In this document: positions 24,430-34,100 of the stretch, piece by piece
How positions within the stretch are numbered: position 1 is the first letter of the stretch
Layout: each line of letters opens with the position of its first letter
Assembly (NCBI GenBank): GCA_017437825.1
Contig: JAFRXC010000033.1
Coordinates: 1 to 44,864, forward strand
DNA: 44,864 nucleotides
Reading direction: 5' to 3'
Source of the DNA: Bacteroidales bacterium
GTDB lineage: Bacteria; Bacteroidota; Bacteroidia; Bacteroidales; UBA932
Made by a program: the position numbers and the translations under genes
The notes under the pieces: model-generated
The model's input: the letters and a program-made list of their open reading frames with translations, nothing else
The model's database searches: none
What the model was told of the DNA's origin: nothing

Positions 24430-27150
24430 TTACTCGCTCTGGCTGATTGCAGCCTGTGCTGCAGCAAGCCTTGCGATAGGAACGCGGAAAGGTGAGCAGG
24501 AAACGTAATCCAGACCAATCTTGTTGAAGAAGTTGATTGAGTCAGGATCGCCGCCGTGCTCGCCGCAGATACCGCACTTGAGGTCAGGCCTCTGGGAACG
24601 TCCTCCCTGGATACCGTACTCTACCAGCTTGCCGACACCCTTTGTATCGATTGTCTGGAACGGGTCGGCATCAAGGATCTTGTTGCCAAGGTAGTCGCCC
24701 ATGAAGGTGCCCACGTCATCGCGGGAGAATCCGAAGGTCATCTGGGTGAGGTCGTTGGTACCGAAGCTGAAGAACTCTGCGGTGCGTGCCATACGGTTTG
24801 CGGTAAGGGCTGCGCGAGGGATTTCGATCATAGTACCGAACTTGTAGTTGATGGTCATCATATAGCGGCCTTCAACCTCGGCGCGTACGCGGTCGCAGAT
24901 TCCCTTCTGGAAGCTGAGCTCGCGGGCGGATACCGTAACAGGAATCATAATCTCAGGGATAGGTTTGTAACCCTCGTTGATAAGCTCTGCAGTTGCGGTG
25001 AAGATGGCCCTGTACTGAGTCTCGGCGATAAGAGGGAAGGATACGTGCAGACGAACTCCGCGGTGACCCATCATAGGGTTGACCTCGTGCAGGTGCTCAC
25101 CTCTCTTCTCGATTTCAGCTACAGTTACGCCAAGTTCCTTGGCTATCTCGGCCTTCTTGTCCTGGCTCTTAGGAACGAACTCGTGAAGAGGCGGGTCAAG
25201 CAGACGGAATACAACGGGCTTGCCGTCCATGATCTTCATTGTGCTCTTTACGGAAGCCTTGATGAACGGCTCCAGTTCTGCAAGGGCTGCCTTACGCTCC
25301 TTCTCGGTGTCGCAAAGGATCATCTTGCGGAGTTTGGAAAGAGGCAATTCGGAGTGCTTGCCGTAGAACATATGCTCGATACGGAACAGGCCGATTCCTT
25401 CAGCGCCGAACTGAAGTGCGCGTGCAGCGTCCTCAGGAGTATCAGCATTGGTGCGGATACCCAGGCGGCGGTATTTGTCCACGATTGACATGAACTTCTT
25501 GAACAGAGGATTCTCGGAAGCGTCCATTGTGGCAATCTCGCTGCCGTAGATGAGGCCCTTGGATCCGTTCAGGGACAGGGTGTCACCCTCCTTGAACTTG
25601 AGGTCTCCGAAGCTTACGGTCTTGTTTGCCAGGTCAATCTTCATTGCCTCGCATCCTACGATGCAGCACTTGCCCCATCCACGGGCTACCAGGGCTGCGT
25701 GGGAGGTCATACCTCCGCGGGTGGTAAGGATACCTGCTGCTACCCTCATTCCCTCGATATCCTCAGGTGAGGTCTCTTCGCGTACCAGGATAACCTTCTT
25801 GCCCTTTGCGTACTCTTTCATTGCGTCCTCGATGGTGAAGCAGATTCCTCCTACTGCTCCGCCCGGTGAAGCGGGAAGTCCGTGAGCGATGACCTTTGCT
25901 TTCTTCTCGGAAGCGGGGTCAAGGATGGGGTGGAGAATCTCGTCCAGCTGGCTGGGGGATACTCTCATCACGGAGGTCTTCTCGTCTATCATACCCTCTT
26001 CGAGCATATCCATTGCCATCTGGAGGGCTGCAAGGCCGGTTCTCTTTCCGATACGGCACTGAAGCATATACAGTTTGCCGTCCTGGATGGTGAACTCTAT
26101 ATCCTGCATATCGTGGAAGTGGTTCTCAAGAAGGACGCGGATGTCGTCAAGCTCCTTGTAAACCTCAGGCATTGCCTTCTCGAGGGACTGCAGGTTCTTG
26201 TTGTGGTCTGTCTTTGTTGCCTCGTTAAGAGGGTTAGGGGTGCGTATTCCGGCTACTACGTCTTCGCCCTGGGCGTTGATGAGCCACTCTCCGTAGAATT
26301 TGTTGTCTCCGATGGCAGGGTTACGGGAGAAGGCAACTCCGGTAGCGGAGGTCTCGCCCATGTTTCCGAATACCATTGACTGTACGTTCACTGCTGTTCC
26401 CCAGTCATCAGGAATCTTCTCTATCTTGCGGTATGCGATAGCCCTCTTTCCGTTCCAGGATTTGAATACGCCTCCGATGGAACCCCAGAGCTGGGCCTTT
26501 GCATTGTCCGGGAATTCTACTCCCAGGACTTCCTTTACTTTCTTCTTGAATACTTCGCAGAGTTCCTTGAGTTCGTCTGCGGTGATTTCAGTATCGGATT
26601 TGTAGCCTTTGGCCTCCTTGAGGTCCATCATCATCCTGTCAAGCTGCTGGCGGATACCCTTTCCGTCCGCCGGCTCGATGCCCTCGGCCTTTTCCATGAC
26701 GACATCGGAGTACATCATGATGAGGCGCCTGTAGGCATCATAGACGAACCTGGGGTTACCGGTCTTCTGTATCATTCCTGGAAGGGTTGCTGAGCAGAGA
26801 CCGATGTTGAGGATGGTGTCCATCATTCCGGGCATGGAACTTCTTGCACCGGAGCGGCAGCTTACGAGGAGCGGATCAGAAGGATCACCGAATTTCTTTC
26901 CCATTATTGTCTCGGTTGCCTTCATGGCTTCTGCCACTTCCTGCTTGAGTTCATTGGTGTAGCCGCCACCCAGTGAGTAATATTCAGCACAACATTCAGT
27001 GGTGATGGTGAATCCGGCGGGAACCGGCATCCCAAGCTTGCTCATCTCGGCGAGGTTCGCACCCTTGCCGCCGAGAAGTTCCCTCATCTGGCCGTCACCT
27101 TCAGCGGTCTTGCCGCCAAAACGATAGACTCTTTTCTTCTTGTCAAACAT
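24430..27150 (-). CDS. ppdK: Pyruvate, phosphate dikinase
   Basis: This 906-aa enzyme interconverts pyruvate + ATP + Pi and PEP + AMP + PPi. The nucleotide-binding N-terminal domain includes GGKGANLAEM (27-36) and SCRSGARSSMPGMMDT (about 97-112). The swivelling domain has the phospho-histidine in GGMTSHAALVARG (His484). The PEP/pyruvate barrel ends with CGICGEHGGDP near residue 860, with the catalytic Cys. Full family length with all motifs intact. It has its own promoter overlapping the end of the PhoH gene and shares a transcript with the phosphatase downstream. In anaerobic Bacteroidota the enzyme usually supports PPi-linked glycolysis. Confidence 0.97.
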   Translation of the reverse strand: MFDKKKRVYRFGGKTAEGDGQMRELLGGKGANLAEMSKLGMPVPAGFTITTECCAEYYSLGGGYTNELKQEVAEAMKATETIMGKKFGDPSDPLLVSCRSGARSSMPGMMDTILNIGLCSATLPGMIQKTGNPRFVYDAYRRLIMMYSDVVMEKAEGIEPADGKGIRQQLDRMMMDLKEAKGYKSDTEITADELKELCEVFKKKVKEVLGVEFPDNAKAQLWGSIGGVFKSWNGKRAIAYRKIEKIPDDWGTAVNVQSMVFGNMGETSATGVAFSRNPAIGDNKFYGEWLINAQGEDVVAGIRTPNPLNEATKTDHNKNLQSLEKAMPEVYKELDDIRVLLENHFHDMQDIEFTIQDGKLYMLQCRIGKRTGLAALQMAMDMLEEGMIDEKTSVMRVSPSQLDEILHPILDPASEKKAKVIAHGLPASPGGAVGGICFTIEDAMKEYAKGKKVILVREETSPEDIEGMRVAAGILTTRGGMTSHAALVARGWGKCCIVGCEAMKIDLANKTVSFGDLKFKEGDTLSLNGSKGLIYGSEIATMDASENPLFKKFMSIVDKYRRLGIRTNADTPEDAARALQFGAEGIGLFRIEHMFYGKHSELPLSKLRKMILCDTEKERKAALAELEPFIKASVKSTMKIMDGKPVVFRLLDPPLHEFVPKSQDKKAEIAKELGVTVAEIEKRGEHLHEVNPMMGHRGVRLHVSFPLIAETQYRAIFTATAELINEGYKPIPEIMIPVTVSARELSFQKGICDRVRAEVEGRYMMTINYKFGTMIEIPRAALTANRMARTAEFFSFGTNDLTQMTFGFSRDDVGTFMGDYLGNKILDADPFQTIDTKGVGKLVEYGIQGGRSQRPDLKCGICGEHGGDPDSINFFNKIGLDYVSCSPFRVPIARLAAAQAAISQSE

Positions 27151-27191
27151 GTTCTTATGATAATTATTATATAATATCTTTCAAGGAGGCG

Positions 27192-27222
27192 CAAAGATAG
27201 TAAAATAGTTTGTTTATAGCAA
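27192..27222 (-). promoter_or_regulatory. Promoter of ppdK
   Basis: Minus strand: TTG (27222-27220), 20 nt, then TATCTTTG (27199-27192), a perfect TAnnTTTG element. It overlaps the last codons of the PhoH gene. The leader would be about 35 nt. Confidence 0.75.
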
Positions 27223-28593
27223 CTTGGAAGCGAGGTCGGAAAGCGTGCTCCTTTCCCCGACACGAAGGAATATGTGCTCGAAGAGCTTCTGCCCGCCCAT
27301 TTTCTCCCCGAGATGGGTGAGGCCGTTGGACCATTGGTCCAGATACGGCTGGTCTATCTGGAATATGTCTCCGGTGAAAACCATCTTGGTTCCTTCTCCT
27401 GCTCGGGTGATGATGGTCTTGACTTCGTTCGGTGTCAGGTTCTGGGCCTCGTCGCAGATGAAGAACACCCTGCCGAGGCTCCGTCCCCTGATGTAGGCCA
27501 AGGGAGAGATCAGGAGCTTCTCTTCCTTAAGCATGGCATCGAGCTTCTGGGCTTCCTTGCTGGTGGACCTGAACTGCCCCCGGATGACGTTGAGGTTGTC
27601 CATGAGAGGCTGGACGAAGGGACTCATCTTGGTCTTCTGGTCTCCAGGAAGGAAACCGATGTCCTGATTGCCGAGCACTACCGTGGGCCTTGTAAGGATT
27701 ATCTGGTCGTAATCCTTGGCTTGTTCAAGGGCTGACGCCAGGGCAATGAGCGTTTTGCCGGTACCTGCGCCTCCGGTCATCGATACGAGTTTTATGGCTG
27801 GATTGGTGCAAGCATCAATGGCGAATTTCTGTTCGTCGTTCTTAGGCTTGATCCCGTAAACCGTCTTGTTCTTGACCAGGACCACCTTGCCGAGGTCTTC
27901 GTCGAACCTTGCGCAGACCATGTCCTTGCCGTCGCGGATCTTGTAGAGTTGGTTGGGGCGAGGCCGGCTGTTTCCAAGGACCTTCCAGTCGATGGAATTG
28001 TCCGGGCCATAGGTCAGTTCCTGGATGGCTTCTGGACCGACATTGTCAAGGATCTGGACTTCCTTGTTGGAGTTCTCGATCTTTTCTTCTTCGACCCTGT
28101 CCGTCATGTAGTCCTGAACCTCCATCCCGGCGGCCTTCGACTTCATCCTGAGGTTGATGTCCTTTGTCACGAGGGCTACGAACCTTCCCGGGTTGTTGTC
28201 CCTGACCCAGATCGCAGTCGACAGGATCCTGTGGTCCGGGATGTCATCGAAGAAAAAGTCCTTCATGTCATCCGGGAAAGGATGGTTCGGCTCGATCTTG
28301 ATGTTTCCCAGCCCTTTTGCGATGGGAACTCCGCTTTTACCGAACGGAAGCCCTTCCGTGATCCTGTCTATATCACGCATGAAACCCCTTGCATTGTAAG
28401 CAAGCTGGTCGTTTCCTTTCTTGAATTTGTCAAGTTCCTCGATCACCGCGATCGGGATGACTATGTCATTGTCCTTGAATTTCCTGATGGCTTTGTAGTC
28501 GTGCAGGATTATGTTCGTGTCGAGTACGAAGATCTTGGGTTTCCTATTGCCCGTTCCCGTTTTAGGGATCCTTGTGTATCTTGCCATATTCAT
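27214..28593 (-). CDS. PIN domain-PhoH ATPase fusion (YlaK/PhoH2-like)
   Basis: This 459-aa protein has an N-terminal PIN ribonuclease domain (IFVLDTNIILHD, Asp25, acidic residues in VIEELDKFKKG and DHRILSTAIWV) and a C-terminal PhoH ATPase. Walker A is GGAGTGKT (274-281) and Walker B is FICDEAQNLT. PhoH2-type proteins of this layout unwind and cut RNA in an ATP-dependent way. That role is known from the family. A start at Met3 (28587) is equally possible. It follows the AIR-synthase-like gene by 9 nt and probably shares its promoter. Confidence 0.93.
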   Translation of the reverse strand: MNMARYTRIPKTGTGNRKPKIFVLDTNIILHDYKAIRKFKDNDIVIPIAVIEELDKFKKGNDQLAYNARGFMRDIDRITEGLPFGKSGVPIAKGLGNIKIEPNHPFPDDMKDFFFDDIPDHRILSTAIWVRDNNPGRFVALVTKDINLRMKSKAAGMEVQDYMTDRVEEEKIENSNKEVQILDNVGPEAIQELTYGPDNSIDWKVLGNSRPRPNQLYKIRDGKDMVCARFDEDLGKVVLVKNKTVYGIKPKNDEQKFAIDACTNPAIKLVSMTGGAGTGKTLIALASALEQAKDYDQIILTRPTVVLGNQDIGFLPGDQKTKMSPFVQPLMDNLNVIRGQFRSTSKEAQKLDAMLKEEKLLISPLAYIRGRSLGRVFFICDEAQNLTPNEVKTIITRAGEGTKMVFTGDIFQIDQPYLDQWSNGLTHLGEKMGGQKLFEHIFLRVGERSTLSDLASKLL

Positions 28594-28602
28594 TTATGAT
28601 GA

Positions 28603-29778
28603 TCAATCCTCTCCTTCTGAAGCCTGGCTGTTAAGGAGCGACTGGAGGATGTCCGAGATTCCGCCGCCTCTGCCGGTCTTTACCTTGATGCTGTCCGATT
28701 TCGGGACCGGATGTCCGATGGGGTAGTAGGCTATGTCCTGGAGCAGGAACTCGGCATCCACGTAGTCGTAGTCGATGTCTTTTATCTGTATTATGGCACC
28801 GGGGATCTCGGAAAACAAGACCCTGATGCTGTCATTCTCGTCATAAGCGTTCATTATCCCGCTTACGTTGATGCTTGCTCCTATCCCTTCCGGACACATT
28901 GCCTTCAGGGCGGAGAGCAAACCTCCGTCTCCAACCGTCATCCCGGACAGGACAACCTTGTCTTCCACGAATTCACGGACGACCTCGAAGCAGTCGATGA
29001 AATAGTCGCCGTCACCGATTTCAGGCGGATTGTCACCATTCTGGCCTTCAGCCTGGCACAGGAGCGAGTTTCCCAAGCGGAATTCACACGAATCGAAGGG
29101 GACGAAGATAAGCCAGCTCTCGGGGTCTCCTGCGATCTTGTCCGGGATTGCCCTGCGTCTGCCGATCACGGGATGCGGGCTGCCAAATGGCGCATTTCCT
29201 GGTAGGTCGATCTCGTCTTCAGGATCGATCTCGTCATCGGGGTCTTCAGGTTTGTCTGTCGTGGCTACCTTGAAACTCACTTGGCTGACTCTCTCGCTTT
29301 CCGTGAAGGAATACGAGTTGAGGCTGATGCCAAGGGAATCGATGTAGTCGGCAGAAGCTTCTACGGAGGAGTAGAAGGCCGCCATGCTCCCGAGGGGCCT
29401 GGTGTTCCACTTCCATCTGGCCGTCAGGGTCAGGTCGCTCAGCCTGAAATGTCCTTTCATCCACATGGCGTCGAGCAAAGCCTTGGCAATCCTGCTCTTT
29501 GCAAAGCATTCTGGGAAGGCGGGGGGACAATTGCGTGGTGAATAAACGATGGCCGAGACTCTTGAGAGGTACTCGAGGACATCCTTGCCGTCAAAGTGCT
29601 CGGATCCCGGGGACGGATCGGTGCTCTCGTCCACTATCGGTTCAAACTCTTCATATTGGCGTTCCAGGGCATTGCTGTCCTGCTCAAGGCATCCGTCAAG
29701 GATGTCCGCAGGAGTGAAACGCCTTGGAATTCCATCGATGATGTACTCGGAGTATAAAGCCGATGTTTTTTCTTTCAT
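28603..29778 (-). CDS. AIR-synthase/PurL C-terminal-like protein, function unknown
   Basis: This 391-aa soluble protein has no signal peptide. The second half contains LSGMTVGDGGLLSALKAM and LFSEIPGAIIQIKDI. These match the motif order of the C-terminal domain of AIR synthase-related enzymes (PurM/PurL: VSDGGL..., then a Glu-rich ...GAVIQV strand). The first half is not recognisable as the PurM N-terminal ATP-binding domain, and an acidic linker (about 190-205, PEDPDDEIDPEDEID) separates the halves. It therefore does not look like a working PurL. It is divergent from folC and 9 nt upstream of the PIN-PhoH gene. A link to purine or folate metabolism is suggestive only. Confidence 0.6.
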   Translation of the reverse strand: MKEKTSALYSEYIIDGIPRRFTPADILDGCLEQDSNALERQYEEFEPIVDESTDPSPGSEHFDGKDVLEYLSRVSAIVYSPRNCPPAFPECFAKSRIAKALLDAMWMKGHFRLSDLTLTARWKWNTRPLGSMAAFYSSVEASADYIDSLGISLNSYSFTESERVSQVSFKVATTDKPEDPDDEIDPEDEIDLPGNAPFGSPHPVIGRRRAIPDKIAGDPESWLIFVPFDSCEFRLGNSLLCQAEGQNGDNPPEIGDGDYFIDCFEVVREFVEDKVVLSGMTVGDGGLLSALKAMCPEGIGASINVSGIMNAYDENDSIRVLFSEIPGAIIQIKDIDYDYVDAEFLLQDIAYYPIGHPVPKSDSIKVKTGRGGGISDILQSLLNSQASEGED

Positions 29779-29782
29779 TCCG

Positions 29783-29814
29783 TTAGATTATGATTGTAAA
29801 TTTAAGTATTTTTG
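29783..29814 (+). promoter_or_regulatory. Promoter of folC and the macroglobulin gene
   Basis: TATTTTTG (29807-29814) is a full match to TAnnTTTG. A weak TTAG box lies 20 nt upstream (29783-29786). The start site near 29821 leaves a leader of about 26 nt before the ATG at 29847. Confidence 0.55.
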
Positions 29815-29827
29815 AGTTTAGTTCAAA
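29797..29827 (-). promoter_or_regulatory. Promoter of the AIRS-like/PhoH operon
   Basis: Minus strand: TTTG (29827-29824), exactly 19 nt, then TAAATTTA (29804-29797), one mismatch from TAnnTTTG. It overlaps the folC promoter on the other strand. Confidence 0.55.
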
Positions 29828-29846
29828 AAAGTCATCGAAAGAGGAA

Positions 29847-31196
29847 ATGAGCAGTTATTCTCCCGACGCCTATCAGGCGAAACTGGAATCCATATTCACA
29901 AGATATCCATCTGTACAGAAAGTGCCTTTCGGCGATGCTTACAAGCCTGGCCTTGACCACATGGCCAGGTTCGAAGCCTTGCTTGGCAATCCGCACAAGG
30001 ACTACCGTACCATCCATGTCGCTGGGACCAACGGGAAAGGGTCGGTTGCCAGCATGCTCTCTTCAGTCCTTTCATCTGCCGGACTGAAAGTCGGCCTTTA
30101 TACATCTCCCCACATCGAGGATTTCAGGGAGAGGGCAAGGATCCTGCAACCGCAGGGTACGGAGCCGTACCTGGTACCGGAGGACTTCGTCTATGATTTC
30201 CTATGCAGCCATGAACAGGACTTCGAATCCCTCGACCTTTCATTCTTTGAGATTACGACAGGCCTTGCATTCAAGTGGTTTTCGACGGAAAAAGTCGATG
30301 TGGCCGTGATCGAGGTCGGACTTGGAGGAAGGCTGGACAGTACGAATATCATAGTCCCGGACCTTTCCATAGTCACCAGCATCGCTCTGGACCATTGCGC
30401 CCTTCTTGGAGACACTTTGCAGGCCATAGCAGGAGAAAAGTCCGGCATATTCAAGGAAGGCGTTCCTGCATTGGTTGGAGAATACCTTCCTGAAACCATG
30501 CCAGTCTTCCAAAAGAAGGCAGAAGAAGTGCATTGCCCACTGACATTTGCCCAAGATGCGATTCCGGTCTTGCCACGTCGGGCGGAAGATATCCTGTCCC
30601 GGATGGACCTTAAAGGAAAGTACCAGGAAAAGAACCTTAGGACGGTGTTGTGTGCGCTGGACATCCTGACAAAGGATCCTTTCTATCATGGATTGCATGA
30701 CGAGAAGGCGGTCGAAGAAGCGATAATCAATACAGCCTTCTGGTCGGGATTCCATGGACGCTGGGAAAAGCTTTCCGACAATCCGGAGGCAATCGCCGAC
30801 ATAGGCCACAACCCGGCTGCCTTGAAAGGAAATTTCGCACAGCTGGAAGAGATGATGGCGACTGGGAAGTACACTTCTTTGGTAATCGTCTATGCCGTGA
30901 TGGCCGACAAGGACCTGGAAGGAATCATGCCATTGATGCCCGAAAAAGCGACTTACATTCTCACAAGTCCGCAGACCAGGCGGGCTCTTCCCGAAGAAGA
31001 ACTGACCAGGATGTTCAAGGATTATTGTGAAAAGAACGGCAAGAAGCCTGAAGGGATAATCGGGATACCCACAGTCCGGGAAGCCGTTGAAAAGGCCATG
31101 TCCTTTGACAGAAGCGGGAATCCGCTGATCTATTTCGGAGGCAGCACCTACCTCGTCAGTGAAGTGGTACGAATTCTGCAATCCACAAAAGCATGA
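29847..31196 (+). CDS. folC: Bifunctional folylpolyglutamate/dihydrofolate synthase
   Basis: This 449-aa Mur-ligase-fold enzyme adds glutamate to dihydropteroate and folates using ATP. The start at 29847 (MSSYSPDAYQAKL) matches family N-termini. An upstream in-frame ATG at 29790 lies within the promoter. The P-loop is GTNGKGS (60-66). Other motifs are TSPHIEDFRERARI, the Lys-containing AGEKSGIFKEG and the late DIGHNPAALKGN. Its stop overlaps the start of the macroglobulin gene (ATGA), an unusual partner for a folate enzyme. Confidence 0.95.
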   Translation: MSSYSPDAYQAKLESIFTRYPSVQKVPFGDAYKPGLDHMARFEALLGNPHKDYRTIHVAGTNGKGSVASMLSSVLSSAGLKVGLYTSPHIEDFRERARILQPQGTEPYLVPEDFVYDFLCSHEQDFESLDLSFFEITTGLAFKWFSTEKVDVAVIEVGLGGRLDSTNIIVPDLSIVTSIALDHCALLGDTLQAIAGEKSGIFKEGVPALVGEYLPETMPVFQKKAEEVHCPLTFAQDAIPVLPRRAEDILSRMDLKGKYQEKNLRTVLCALDILTKDPFYHGLHDEKAVEEAIINTAFWSGFHGRWEKLSDNPEAIADIGHNPAALKGNFAQLEEMMATGKYTSLVIVYAVMADKDLEGIMPLMPEKATYILTSPQTRRALPEEELTRMFKDYCEKNGKKPEGIIGIPTVREAVEKAMSFDRSGNPLIYFGGSTYLVSEVVRILQSTKA

Positions 31197-34100
31197 GCAC
31201 CAGAATATTCATTGCAATCGCCGCGGCTGCTGTCCTCGGCTCGGTTGCACTTACTGCGCAAGCATTCATGAAAGCAGACAAGAAAAGCAGTGTCGATGAG
31301 CAAGGGCATGTCCTGTCATCGATGTGGAAAACCTATTATACTGCCCAGAAGGCAGACCTTCCGAAAAAGATGGCGGAGTCCCTCGAGGCGATAAAGAAAG
31401 AAGCGAAGGCGAAGCGTTACCATTGGGACTTCTATGATGCCGCAAGGAAGTATGTCGATGCCGAAGTGTCCAGGAACTGGAAACTCCGCCAAGAACTGAA
31501 CGCCAAGCTTGCGGCTGAAATAGAGGAATATGCAGAGCCGATAGTTACATATGCCTACAAGTCAGGCCGCCGTGAGAGCGGACTTGACGACTACATCCTG
31601 ACCAATAAGGCACGTCTCCAGTCGGGCAGGAACCCTGCTTTCTATTCGAGGACGACCGGCTCGATGAACAACCTCCTCAACGAGTTCATCAAGGATGACT
31701 TTGAATATGCGCTCTGGTCTGAGAAACTCAACGGCCGCAATTCTTCCAAGGTGAGTGCCGCCCTTAGGGACTGTCTTGGCGAGACTTATCCGAATGCTGC
31801 GTGGCTGGAGTATCTTGACCTCACTTCAAAGTATTGGGACAGCAGGGAGAAGGAGACTGAAGATTATATCCTCAAGTACAGGGGCCGTGCTGTGTCCCTT
31901 TTCGGGAAATCCATCCTTTTCCAGGACCGCCTGACCCGGCTGTCGCGCGACAAGGCATCGGAAGGGCAGTACAAGGCTCTTTATGAGGATATCAAGGCGG
32001 CTGAAAGGGAAAGGAAGTCCTTTACGAGCGGGACGGACGGGAAGATCGCTTCCGCGATAATGGATTTCAAGCATCAGCTCGAGAATCTTGAGAGGAAGGA
32101 AATTGAACTGTCGATCGATGACCGGACCGTAACCGTTGCTTTGAGGAACCTGGACAAGGTGGACGTCTGTGTCATCCCTGACGTAAAGGAAGGGAAGCCT
32201 CTGCTGGAAAAGACCATTGTCAATCCCGTCAGGAGATTCTTCGTTATGGACACCGTGAAGTTCGAGATTCCGAGGTGTGATGACGGTGACTATATCGTCC
32301 GGGCGAAGAACGGGAAAATCCAGGCCGAAGGCAATTATATCCCCAAGACACTTTCATTTGCAATCAGGGATGATTCCGAAGGGAAGAAGTTCTATGTCAC
32401 TGACTACCTTACCGGCGAGCCCATTGATAAAGTCGATCTCTCATTGTCTCTTTCTCAGAAGGAGAGAGCATCTGTCAAAGGCATACCCCAGGATGGCTTT
32501 ACTCTGATTCCGGAGGAGATTACTTCAAAGATCACATCTGATGCCTACTATCTTCTGGAAGCCTCTTACAGGGATGCCGACGGATTCCTTCACAAGTCCA
32601 GGATGCAAGGCGTGGACAATTATGTCGAGCGTTATGTCCGTGATTCAAGGACCGGTACGTATTGCAGCATATTCACGGACAAGACGGCTTTCAATCCAGG
32701 CGAGACCGTGAAATTCAAGGCTGTCTTCTACGAAGGTGACCTGAACAAAGGCGTACAGGTCCTTGATGCTGGGAAAAGTGTACAAGCGCGGCTCATGAAT
32801 TCCGAGGGGAAGGAAATTTCAAAGGCTGAACTTTCTACCAATGAATATGGCTCCGTGGCAGGAGAGTTCCTTATTCCTGAAGGTGAAAGAAACGGACGTT
32901 TTTCTGTGGAAGTCAAGTACGGGACGAATCATGTGTCCTCCAAGAGCATCATCGTGGACGAATTCATCCTGCCTTCCTATGACCTTTCCTTCAATAGCGT
33001 CGACAGCCTTTATTTCGTTGGAGATGAGATAGAAGTAAAGGGAATTGTCACAAGCTACAGCGGTCATCCCCTTGATGCGGCCCAGGTGAGTTATTCCATC
33101 GACGGGCGCGGAAGGAGGATATCCCAAGGTGACATAGATCTTGCTCAGGACGGGGCTTTCTCGGTCAGGTTCAAGTCTTTGCCGGACATTTACTGGTACA
33201 ATGTCACGGTCAAGGTTAAGGACTCGACAGGGGAGACGAAGGAGTTCTCCAGGAGTGTTTTCGTGCTGGACCAAATCAACCTGGAGGTCGATCTTGAGAA
33301 TGCAGCAGAAGGAGAAGTAAGCCTTTCATCAAGCTCATGGGAGATCTGCAGGCTGCTGTCCGTCCAAGAGGCTAAGGTGAAGTTTACTGCTTTCAACACA
33401 GAAGGAATAAGCGTCCCTGTCAAGATCGACTATCGCATCGAGGATCCTTCAGGTAAAGTGGTTGAATCAGGTTCTGCGATGTCTGGGGAAACGAAGTCTC
33501 TCGGTCTACCCGGTCCTGGAAGATACAAGATCGTCGCCGAAGCCAAGGTCACTTCGTCTGAAGGCAAGGTGATCTCTTCGAAGCAAGAGCTTTCCGTCCT
33601 GATGGTCGGCGATTCAGACAAGGTCCTGGCTTCACAGGTCGAGAATTTTTTCAAGTTGGTCGGCCCTTGTGCAGACGGGAAGGTCCGGAAGGGTGAAGAC
33701 ATCATCATCCAGATGGGTGCAGGTGACGGCCCAGTCTGGGCTGTGGTGGAATTGTTCGGAGACATGAGGCAGCCCCTCGAAAGGCGCCTTGTCCATCTCC
33801 AGGGACAAGCCGTGAAGCCTGGATCCATAGAGACAATGTCTTTCGAATATAAGGATGATTACCCTGAGGCACTCTGGCTGAGCATTTTCTATTTCCGTCA
33901 GGGCAGGCACTTCGTATTCCAAAGGGAATTCCTGAAAGAAAAGGAATCGATGGAACTTCCTCTGTCATTCTCATCTTTCGAAGACAAAGCCCTTCCCGGC
34001 AAGGAATATTCCTTCGTGCTGGATTCCAAACCCGGGGCCGAGATCCTTGCCGCTGTATTTGACAAGAGTTCCGAGGCTATTTCACCTAATTCATGGCCGA

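Noticed and set aside
24556-25488. Plus-strand open frame of 310 codons inside ppdK
   Set aside because: It lies opposite highly conserved ppdK codons, and its translation resembles no known family.
28603-29778. Calling this gene purL or purM
   Set aside because: Only the C-terminal-like motifs are present. The ATP-binding and amidotransferase parts of PurL are missing.
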